In this document: piece by piece, positions 7,856 through 14,679 of the stretch
Layout of the letters: every line of letters starts with the position of its first letter
How positions within the stretch are numbered: the stretch's first letter is position 1
From: JAHCHL01 sp964546835
GTDB lineage: Bacteria; Armatimonadota; Fimbriimonadia; Fimbriimonadales; ATM1
NCBI GenBank assembly: GCA_964546835.1
Contig: CAZJKW010000026.1
Coordinates: forward strand, 1-21,276
Direction: 5' to 3'
Length of the DNA: 21,276 nt
The notes under the pieces: model-generated
Databases searched by the model: none
Told to the model about the DNA's origin: nothing
Seen by the model: only the letters and a program-made list of their open reading frames with translations
Made by a program: the position numbers and the translations under genes

Positions 7856-8983
7856 TTATGGGAAATATCTCAAGACGACGTTTTCTCCTGGCTCCTTAAG
7901 TGCTTTCTTCATAACATCATTTGCGATTCGCAATGATTTGTGATGTCTTCCCGGAGAAGGCTCTCTTTGCAAACCGATGTCAACCTGCCCCTTGGTGATG
8001 GCCTCTGTCACTTTTGTCAATGCAACCATCATTGGGACAATCCATGCGTGCTGAAACCGAGTAAATGGTGCCGAAATGATTAGTGCCGAAATAGATACTA
8101 AATGATACAAGTAAATTGGCATGACCCAGCCATGTGAAGTTGATCGATTTATTGCTAGGGTAAAAATTCCGCTAATCACTGTATGGAAGAGCAAAGTAAC
8201 AAAGAGATAGTCCCTTCCAAGTGTTAAGCCGTTATCAATAAATTCATCTTTTTTGTATCGAATCATCACAAAAATAACTCCGACTAAGACCATAATTCCA
8301 GCGGTTATTGGAAGAATTTTCAAAGGGTCTGACAGTTCAGAATGTGCCCGGGTTGGATTGTAAATTTGAATTAGGATATCAGCCAAGGCAAGCCCTATCA
8401 TCCCATATAGCATTAAACCATGCATAAACCATCGATGCTTTGACTTCTTCCACAAAGAACGTACAAACAATCCGTCAAACAAAAGAGATGTTATCGCAAT
8501 TTTGAAAGCCCTGAAGATACCAAACTTCATGATTGCAGGCTTCAGATACTTGAAACCGGCCAATCTGAACCAACAAATCATCCCATAGATTGCAAATACA
8601 AAACTAAATGCAAACACAGCCAGAAAGATGCGACCAACATTTTTCGTAGTTAATAATGCTCCAACTTTGTATGAAATAGGAATCTCTTCCGAAATCCACG
8701 GCTTTTGTTTGAGCTCTAGATAGATTGACTTCAAGTCCTTATCAGATAGTTCTTCGATATGCGTCGGCGGCATCATCCCTTTGCCTTTTCTTACTACATC
8801 ATAAAATCTTAACTCCGGAATTTGTGTTGCCGCAATCGGCGGACCCAATCCACCCATTCCATTCGTTCCATGACAACCCACGCAACTTGACGTGTCGAAT
8901 TTGTCTGCATGTTGTTCCTGACCAAATGCCAATGACACCATAACAGTCAATATTCCAACTATCATGGCTTTGGAATATTTCAC
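7856..8983 (-). CDS. Fusion: mono-haem cytochrome c plus NarI-like membrane cytochrome b
   Basis: Protein of 375 residues. A signal peptide (1 to about 21) precedes a class I cytochrome c domain (about 25-95) with CVGCH at 34-38 and an axial Met in GMMPP (70/71). After that come about 6 membrane helices (about 110-330) with histidines in RWFMHGL, LLFHTVI, YLYHLVS and RFQHAW, suited to bind b haems as in NarI/DsrM-type subunits. A soluble C-terminal tail follows. Inferred role: the outer cytochrome c takes electrons from the Rieske protein and the b haems carry them inward to the NarH-like subunit. Direct quinol oxidation is also possible. The membrane half is paralogous to the protein encoded at 14669-15697. 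The start overlaps the FeS gene stop by 4 nt (ATGA). Confidence 0.85.
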   Translation of the reverse strand: MKYSKAMIVGILTVMVSLAFGQEQHADKFDTSSCVGCHGTNGMGGLGPPIAATQIPELRFYDVVRKGKGMMPPTHIEELSDKDLKSIYLELKQKPWISEEIPISYKVGALLTTKNVGRIFLAVFAFSFVFAIYGMICWFRLAGFKYLKPAIMKFGIFRAFKIAITSLLFDGLFVRSLWKKSKHRWFMHGLMLYGMIGLALADILIQIYNPTRAHSELSDPLKILPITAGIMVLVGVIFVMIRYKKDEFIDNGLTLGRDYLFVTLLFHTVISGIFTLAINRSTSHGWVMPIYLYHLVSISALIISAPFTRFQHAWIVPMMVALTKVTEAITKGQVDIGLQREPSPGRHHKSLRIANDVMKKALKEPGENVVLRYFP

Positions 8984-9672
8984 GCTGGTGTCTCCTCAAA
9001 CACGGTTACAGGAGCAGGCTCACCTAACGTAGAACTTTGCTGTTCGGCCATTAATCCCAAATACATTCCAGATGGTTTTGTCCCAGCATCTTCTAACAAC
9101 TTGAATGGAGTGCGATTTGTTTCAGATTTTTGTTCATTAACGTATTTACTGATAGTACTTTCGGGATCGTCCAAGTCCCCAAAAATTCTTGCTGTTGTTG
9201 GGCATGCAACTACGCATGCTGGATTGAGTCCCTCATCAATTCGATGTGCACAATACGTGCACTTTCTTGCTACTCCTGTTTTCAATCTGGGTTTTACGTG
9301 TTCAGACTCGTAGGGCTCATCCGCATTTAGATACCAACTATCGGAATCTGTTAGATAGACATTTCCGTAGGGACAGGCCGCAACACATGCTCCTGTTCCT
9401 CGGCACCTATCTTGGTCAATCAACACAATTCCGTCCTGTCGCCTTACAATTGCCTTGTTTGGACACGCTTTCAAACACGCTGGATTTTCACAGTGATTGC
9501 AAAGAACCGGAATGTAAACACGCTTTACATTTGGATAGGTCCCGGATTCAACGTTAAGAACACGTGCAAAAAATACGTCAAATGGCGTTCCGTTCTCCTG
9601 CTTACAAGCAACCGTACACGCATCGCAGCCAATGCATCGAGTCAAGTCAATAAGCATCGAAAGCCTTGCCAT
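8980..9672 (-). CDS. NarH/DmsB-like ferredoxin-type electron-transfer subunit
   Basis: Protein of 230 residues with four Cys groups: CIGCDACTVAC (13-23), CNHCENPACLKAC (58-70), CRGTGACVAAC (90-100) and CTYC...CVVAC (138-157). In group three the second Cys is Thr (T93); NarH has Trp there and holds a [3Fe-4S] cluster, so a 3Fe cluster with Thr is expected here. It is far shorter than NarH (about 510 residues) and closer in size to DmsB/NrfC/PhsB. It wires the membrane cytochrome to the molybdenum subunit. No export signal is seen. There is no Shine-Dalgarno near the ATG. The operator at 9708-9723 and a -10-like GAGAAT (9681-9686) predict a transcript starting about 2 nt upstream of the ATG, so this gene probably has its own promoter inside the operon. 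Confidence 0.9.
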   Translation of the reverse strand: MARLSMLIDLTRCIGCDACTVACKQENGTPFDVFFARVLNVESGTYPNVKRVYIPVLCNHCENPACLKACPNKAIVRRQDGIVLIDQDRCRGTGACVAACPYGNVYLTDSDSWYLNADEPYESEHVKPRLKTGVARKCTYCAHRIDEGLNPACVVACPTTARIFGDLDDPESTISKYVNEQKSETNRTPFKLLEDAGTKPSGMYLGLMAEQQSSTLGEPAPVTVFEETPA

Positions 9673-9707
9673 TACGTTAAATTCTCACTCTTTCGGTGAG
9701 TTGATTC

Positions 9708-9723
9708 TATGATTTTTGTCATA
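9708..9723. promoter_or_regulatory. Crp/Fnr-type operator, perfect palindrome, before FeS subunit gene
   Basis: Exact TATGA-N6-TCATA overlapping the stop codon of the NarG-like gene, in the 46-nt gap before the FeS gene. On the minus strand a -10-like GAGAAT (9686 to 9681) begins 29.5 bp from the centre, giving a predicted transcript start at about 9674, two bases before the ATG at 9672. This implies an internal promoter separating the catalytic subunit gene from the rest of the operon. Confidence 0.6.
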
Positions 9724-12154
9724 TTTTTCGAATGTCAACCCTTGTGTCTTTCCAATGTTGTCCAGGTGCATAAACAGCCGGCAAATAGTAGTTCTCATGA
9801 GTCGGCTTGACTTTCTGATGTGTATGAACTGAATGGTATTTGCCGCCGCCTAAATATCTGTCCCACCAACCGTGATCCACACAGAGAACCCCCGGCTTAA
9901 TCGTCTCAGTCACCAAAGCCCACAATTGATATGCTCCATTGTTGTTAAAAATTTCGACCTTGTCTCCGTCACAAATCTGCCTCTTTCTTGCATCAATTGG
10001 ATTGATTTCAACTACCGGGCCACGATTCAAATTAAGCAACACTCTGTTATTCGAATGTGTTGAGTGAACTCGCCACTTACTGTGTGGCGTCACGATACTT
10101 AGAGGAAATTTTTGATCATCAACTGGTAAGTGTGAAAATGCAGGTTTAAAAATTGGAATTTCTTCACCTAACTTTTTGAAGACATCTTCTTCCTTGTAGA
10201 ACTCCATCCGTCCGGTCTTAAGGAACTCTTTTTGAGCACCTTCGGGAAATGGATAGGCACGTGGCGGAAACGGTTTGTCTTCCAGAAATTGCTCGTCACA
10301 ACCTACTTCGGGGTCATGTACATTTAAACGCACAGGTCCTTTTACAAGTTGTTCATAGGTAATTCCCTTTGTCTCTTTGCCTCCGTTTTCTAAAAGCATT
10401 TCAATTATTTCTTCTTCGGAGAAGTCAAGTTTCTTATGCAATGTCGGGTCAACTCGCTTAATTATTTCTTGGACCATCCATAACTCGGTACGGCTGTCAT
10501 ATTGTGGCGGAACCACTTCTTGTTGAATTTGAAGGTAAGGGTGACAAGAAGTACCTACTAACTCTTGTTTTTCCCAAAAAGTCGGTGCCGGCAAAACAAC
10601 GTCGCTGTATTCACAAGTTGGAGTCATCGAAAAGTCAATCGTAACAAATAGTTCCAAATCATCAATTGCTTTGCGAAGCGGATCTGAAAACTCTGTAACA
10701 AGAGGATTCCCGTGAGAAACGAATAGTGCCTTAAATCCGTTTTTCGGAAACTTAATTTTGGGATTGATTGTATCTGTGGGTTTCCCGAGTACGAAATAGT
10801 GCATCGGCACCCCGTTAGGTCTTTTCCCATCGGGGAACCACCAGGAACTAACGTCCAACCTAAAGTGATGTTGACCAGAGTATATTGAAATCGATTCGCC
10901 CGGTTTTCCGTGTGCGCCGACCAATGCGGAAAGCAATAAAACGGATCGAATTGTCAGGTCACCGTGCAAACGGTGATTAAGCCCCATTCCAATAATGATT
11001 GAACTGGGCCTGCTTAGTGCATATTCTCTAGCAATTTTGCGAATTGTCTCAGCGGGAATATCTGTTAAGGATGCTACGTTTTCTGGCTTGTACTCATCCC
11101 GCATGATAGAGTCTTCAATGAGTTGAAAGACAGGTGTGGCAACAACCACCTCATGTCCAATCTTTATCTGTCTTTTGCCTCTAAACGCGGGTTTAAGGTC
11201 GCTTGGCAATGCCAGAGTTTCTGTTGGCAGTCTAAAAAAGTCATCCGTGTTTTCATCCCAAACCAAAAACTCATTTTCACTTCCAATCCCTATGTCACTT
11301 GCTCTCAGTCTTTGACCGTTATCTTCGCGAATGAGAGTGTTTAAGTCTGTGAATTTCTTCAAAAACTCCCAATCGACCCAGTTGTTTTCAATTGTTGTAT
11401 AACACATTGCCAACGCAAGGAGGCCGTCAGTACCTGGATGGATCGGAACCCATAAATCCGCTCCCTTTGCTGTTTGACTGCAACGCGGATCAATAACGAT
11501 GATCTGACAATTGTTTTTTTGTTTTGCGACACGTGTCAGAAATTGCGCATCCGGAATTCTGGTTTGAAAGACATTGCTTGACCACAATATCGCGGTTTTT
11601 GCATGTCCCCAACTTTTGGTTTCACACTCAACGCAGTCAATTCCCATCGTGTGTGTAAAACCCATGGAGATGTCGCCATTGAAATCATATGCAGTAGCGA
11701 ACGACATCCCTAACAGAGCCGCCATTCGGACTTGAGCACCTTTTTGTACATAGCCGGTACCCACAACTTGATTGAAAAGCAACATGCTTTCCGGACCGTA
11801 ATTGTCTCGAATGCTAATCATTTTGGAGGCAACATAATCCAGCGCCTCGTCCCAGCTGGCTTCACGCCACTTCCCTTCGCCTCGTTCTCCAATTCTAATC
11901 AAAGGTTTTTTGATCCTATCAGGACCATAAATCATATGGGTCATCGACATGCCTCGTAAGCATCCGCGCGGATTGTATTCTTCGCAGGGATAATCCGCTG
12001 CCGGCTTCAAATCTACAATTACATCGTCGACTACCGTTGCTAACCAACCGCAAGCCCCAGTGCAGTTAGGACTGTCCGTCGTCCTAACAACCCTTGTTTC
12101 CCCTTTCGCTTTTACTGACCCATGTCTTCCCGGTACCGAAAATCTCGTTGCCAA
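9719..12154 (-). CDS. NarG-like (type II DMSO reductase family) molybdenum catalytic subunit
   Basis: Protein of 811 residues. The N-terminal region has the NarG layout: NCTGACGW, DYP and NPRGCLRG, with C31, C35 and C65 binding FeS cluster FS0. The position of the NarG His ligand is D27. The Mo ligand is probably aspartate, D161 in YDFNGDISMG, equivalent to the NarG YDW..DLP region. SSNVFQTRIPDAQF and DPRCSQTAKGADLWVPIHPGTD bind the pterin cofactors. It is much shorter than E. coli NarG (about 1,250). No Tat twin-arginine motif is seen, so a cytoplasmic location is likely. Nitrate reduction is the best guess from the NarK and MobA context; nitrite oxidation or another oxyanion cannot be excluded. 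The start is TTG 12154 with GAGGAG (plus-strand 12163-12168) eight bases upstream. Confidence 0.85.
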   Translation of the reverse strand: MATRFSVPGRHGSVKAKGETRVVRTTDSPNCTGACGWLATVVDDVIVDLKPAADYPCEEYNPRGCLRGMSMTHMIYGPDRIKKPLIRIGERGEGKWREASWDEALDYVASKMISIRDNYGPESMLLFNQVVGTGYVQKGAQVRMAALLGMSFATAYDFNGDISMGFTHTMGIDCVECETKSWGHAKTAILWSSNVFQTRIPDAQFLTRVAKQKNNCQIIVIDPRCSQTAKGADLWVPIHPGTDGLLALAMCYTTIENNWVDWEFLKKFTDLNTLIREDNGQRLRASDIGIGSENEFLVWDENTDDFFRLPTETLALPSDLKPAFRGKRQIKIGHEVVVATPVFQLIEDSIMRDEYKPENVASLTDIPAETIRKIAREYALSRPSSIIIGMGLNHRLHGDLTIRSVLLLSALVGAHGKPGESISIYSGQHHFRLDVSSWWFPDGKRPNGVPMHYFVLGKPTDTINPKIKFPKNGFKALFVSHGNPLVTEFSDPLRKAIDDLELFVTIDFSMTPTCEYSDVVLPAPTFWEKQELVGTSCHPYLQIQQEVVPPQYDSRTELWMVQEIIKRVDPTLHKKLDFSEEEIIEMLLENGGKETKGITYEQLVKGPVRLNVHDPEVGCDEQFLEDKPFPPRAYPFPEGAQKEFLKTGRMEFYKEEDVFKKLGEEIPIFKPAFSHLPVDDQKFPLSIVTPHSKWRVHSTHSNNRVLLNLNRGPVVEINPIDARKRQICDGDKVEIFNNNGAYQLWALVTETIKPGVLCVDHGWWDRYLGGGKYHSVHTHQKVKPTHENYYLPAVYAPGQHWKDTRVDIRKI

Positions 12155-12213
12155 ATCTGCTTCTCCTCAGATTGAATCTACAAGCCATTTTTGAGGTTAT
12201 TGGAAAGAAAGTG

Positions 12214-12229
12214 TATGACGTGAATCATA
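12214..12229. promoter_or_regulatory. Crp/Fnr-type operator between the divergent operons, perfect palindrome
   Basis: Exact TATGA-N6-TCATA in the gap between the NarG-like gene and the NnrS-like gene. It is suitably placed for both directions. On minus, AAAAAT (12192 to 12187) begins 29.5 bp from the centre; on plus, TAGATT (12251-12256) also begins 29.5 bp from the centre. Predicted starts: about 12180 on minus, leaving a leader with GAGGAG, and about 12263 on plus, adjacent to a GTG codon at 12264. Confidence 0.62.
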
Positions 12230-12263
12230 GAAGTTGACCATTTTGCTAGTTAGATTGAGTTTT

Positions 12264-13631
12264 GTGATTCATCCAACAGCAGGCAGGCTCAGAGTCATTA
12301 ATGTCGAAACGTCTAATGCCGGAAAGGTTGCAATTTACCGTCCGTTTTTTGTAGCAGGACTGATTACCGTTTTGACAGCCGGGTGTTTGCTCGGTGCGTT
12401 CGCTTTATTTGGAATATCTTTAGCAGGATCGTTTACACAAAACGAAATGGCGCCTTATGTTTGGGCTCATGCGAACTCGCAATTGTTTGGTTGGGTTAGC
12501 TTTTTCGTTATTGGCTTCACATATCAGCAGCACCACTTGAGCGAACAAAATCGAGAATCTTTTAACTCCCTCGCTTGGGCAACCCTGGGACTCATGTCGG
12601 TCGGAATATCTCTTCGGTTCGCCGCTGAGCCCTTGTTCCCAATTTTTCACTCCTTTGGAATGGCAATTGGGATACTTGCATCGAGTTGTCAAATCGCCGC
12701 AGTTCTACTGTTTGTTTATTTGACTTCCAAAAATGCTAAAGAAAACAACAGACCCTTGTCGTGGCAAACATTATTTATTTTTGCGTCTTCATTTTGGTTT
12801 GTGATTTCCTCCTTTAGCGAACTACTTGCATTTTTGGGATCACATCAATCTTCTGCAACATGCTCACTTATGTTTGTTGCAAAGTGGTTCGTTCCACTGC
12901 GAGATGTGCAGTTTCTGGGATTCGTTGCATGCATGGTTTTTGGAGTCAGTTTGATTAAGTTCTCATCTTGCTTCTATTTTAAGGAACCGAAGAAGATTGT
13001 TGGAATGATTGGTTTCATTGTATGGAACTGCGGGATCATTTTGAGGACAATTGGATGGTTAAGTCAATTTGATAAGTTGGATTCTCAGAATCAAAGTTGG
13101 ATAGTGATCTTAGGAAACCTATGTCTTGCACTAGGAGCAATCTGTGTGGCGCTTTCTTCTCGTGTTTTTGCAGAAATCTTGCACAAACTACCTTCCCATA
13201 AGTTCATTCGTAGTGCTTACTTTTGTCTATGTACCGCCGGCATTCTTTTTTTGGTAGAGCCGTTGTATTTGAATCAAATGGGAATTGGCTTTTCTCACGC
13301 TTACTCCGGCGCAATCCGACATGCCATAACAGTGGGGTTCATTTCACAAATGATCGTAGGAGTCGGTACGCACGTAGTTTGCCGAATGAACAGTTTGCCG
13401 GAGACAAAGACACCCGCATTTCACACCACATTTTGGCTACTCAATGTCGGCAATGCGGTTCGCGTTTTCTCGGAAATTCTTACGGAACAAAGTGTAGTGG
13501 CCTTCAAACTGATGGGGATAACCGGCTTCGTTGAATTCACTGGCCTTCTGGTTTGGGGAATCTGGATGTACAAGGCGATGAATGGGAAGCCGCTTTGTCA
13601 GACTAACTTCGTACCAAGAATTGGGTCATGA
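12264..13631 (+). CDS. NnrS-like polytopic membrane protein
   Basis: Protein of 455 residues with about 12 hydrophobic segments. RPFF near the N-terminus, the motif WAHANSQLFGWVSFFVIGF, and a later RHAITVGFISQMIVGVGTHV resemble the NnrS family of haem/copper membrane proteins linked to nitric-oxide stress and denitrification in other bacteria. The conserved histidines in these motifs could bind a metal or haem. The assignment is by remembered motifs and is moderate. It is the first gene of a plus-strand operon, with ATGA overlap into the Crp/Fnr gene. The start is uncertain: the frame is open to TTG 12234, but the operator and -10 placement favour GTG 12264 at or next to the transcript start. 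Confidence 0.6.
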   Translation: MIHPTAGRLRVINVETSNAGKVAIYRPFFVAGLITVLTAGCLLGAFALFGISLAGSFTQNEMAPYVWAHANSQLFGWVSFFVIGFTYQQHHLSEQNRESFNSLAWATLGLMSVGISLRFAAEPLFPIFHSFGMAIGILASSCQIAAVLLFVYLTSKNAKENNRPLSWQTLFIFASSFWFVISSFSELLAFLGSHQSSATCSLMFVAKWFVPLRDVQFLGFVACMVFGVSLIKFSSCFYFKEPKKIVGMIGFIVWNCGIILRTIGWLSQFDKLDSQNQSWIVILGNLCLALGAICVALSSRVFAEILHKLPSHKFIRSAYFCLCTAGILFLVEPLYLNQMGIGFSHAYSGAIRHAITVGFISQMIVGVGTHVVCRMNSLPETKTPAFHTTFWLLNVGNAVRVFSEILTEQSVVAFKLMGITGFVEFTGLLVWGIWMYKAMNGKPLCQTNFVPRIGS

Positions 13632-14347
13632 TTCAGGAACTCATGCCAGATGTCCCAGAAAAACCGGCTTCGTTGGCCGTTATCCAATCTTGCTCGGTCC
13701 TCAACGCACTAAATGAAGACGAAAGATTGCAACTGGCAAGTAAAAGCTTTGTTGCATATGCGGAACGTGGCGAGTTCATTTGGTTAGCAGGTTCAAATTG
13801 TGATTTTTTTGGTGTCGTTGGGACAGGATTTGTTAAAATGACCCGGACAACTCCGCAAGGTGCCGAAATGGCAGTAGAACTCCTTGGACCTGGACAATGT
13901 TTTGGATTATTGGCGGCACTGGAAGGTCGCGATTACCCACTGTCTTCTGTTGGTGTCACGAATTGCTGGTATTTGAAAGTCCCGATTCGTGTTCTTCAAG
14001 AACTCTATAAGCACAATTTGCAATTGCGTGATTACATTTTGAGAACATTGTCTCCTCGACTCGTAAGGGCACATGAAATGATGGCGAGAATGAGCAGTGG
14101 TCGTGTGGAGCAAAGAGTCGCCGCAGTTTTGTTGCTGCTAAGTGAATCCTACGGAGTCGAATCAAACGGTTTTGTCAAACTTTCGGTTCCCTTAACAAGA
14201 CAAGATATTGCGGAAATGGCAGGCACAACGGTCGAAACTTGCATAAGAATCATGAGCAAGTGGCAAAAGTCTGAAATCGTTTCCACGGACCATCAAGTTA
14301 TCACTATCAACAAAATTGACGCATTGAGTCTCGCCCTGGTAGAGTAA
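13628..14347 (+). CDS. Crp/Fnr-family transcriptional regulator
   Basis: Protein of 239 residues: cyclic-nucleotide-binding-type beta barrel (about 25-120), dimerisation helix (about 122-155) and C-terminal winged helix-turn-helix (about 165-235). The recognition helix reads TTVETCIRIM. E203 and R207 match the Glu and Arg of FNR/CRP that read the TGA core; the position before Glu is Val as in FNR (Arg in CRP); and I206 replaces the FNR Ser. The N-terminal Cys cluster of FNR is absent (only C22 is near), so it does not carry the FNR oxygen-sensing [4Fe-4S]. A DNR/NarR-like sensor of NO or nitrogen oxides is possible. The TATGA-N6-TCATA sites in this window are likely targets. The start overlaps the preceding stop by 4 nt. 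Confidence 0.9.
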   Translation: MIQELMPDVPEKPASLAVIQSCSVLNALNEDERLQLASKSFVAYAERGEFIWLAGSNCDFFGVVGTGFVKMTRTTPQGAEMAVELLGPGQCFGLLAALEGRDYPLSSVGVTNCWYLKVPIRVLQELYKHNLQLRDYILRTLSPRLVRAHEMMARMSSGRVEQRVAAVLLLLSESYGVESNGFVKLSVPLTRQDIAEMAGTTVETCIRIMSKWQKSEIVSTDHQVITINKIDALSLALVE

Positions 14348-14355
14348 TCAAGATC

Positions 14356-14679
14356 ATGAGTCAAGTACCGCAAAGATTTAAGAAATTTTTTGAGGACTTT
14401 CCAGCGATTGGTGATGCCTACAAAAAACTCAGCCATACCGTATCAGATGCAGGCCCTTTAGATGAAAAATCGCAGAAGTTAATTAAATTGGGAATTGCGG
14501 TGGGTGCACGGATGGAAGGTGCCGTCCACAGCCATGTACGAAAGTGCCTTGAATTCGGTATATCTAAGAATGAAATTCGTCATGCGGTTCTGCAAGCAAC
14601 AACAACAATTGGATTTCCGAATATGATGGCCGCAATGTCTTGGGTTGATGACATCTTATCAAAAGAAAATGAAAGTTAG
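14356..14679 (+). CDS. AhpD / carboxymuconolactone decarboxylase-like protein lacking CxxC
   Basis: Small alpha-helical protein of 107 residues. The core LGIAVGARMEGAVHSHVRKC, then EIRHAVLQATTTIGFP, matches the AhpD-like fold. The redox CxxC expected after the Glu is replaced by G55...H58, with H60 retained, so it should not work as a thiol peroxidase partner. It could be a structural or small-molecule-binding member of the family. Its place between the regulator gene (8-nt gap) and a membrane cytochrome gene (overlapping) shows it belongs to the nitrate-linked operon, but its function is unknown. Confidence 0.8.
   Translation: MSQVPQRFKKFFEDFPAIGDAYKKLSHTVSDAGPLDEKSQKLIKLGIAVGARMEGAVHSHVRKCLEFGISKNEIRHAVLQATTTIGFPNMMAAMSWVDDILSKENES

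Noticed and set aside
9684..9700. Small hairpin CTCAC-N7-GTGAG before the FeS subunit gene
   Set aside because: The stem is only 5 bp, it has no U-tract, and it overlaps the predicted -10 region; not a credible terminator or riboswitch.
9719..12154. NarG-like subunit as an exported (Tat) enzyme or a true nitrite oxidoreductase
   Set aside because: No twin-arginine signal is seen at the N-terminus, and the NarK pair, MobA and Crp/Fnr sites fit nitrate reduction better. The Asp at FS0 is not enough to claim oxidation.
13628..14347. Regulator as a true oxygen-sensing FNR
   Set aside because: The N-terminal cysteine set needed for the [4Fe-4S] cluster is missing; only one Cys lies in the first 50 residues.
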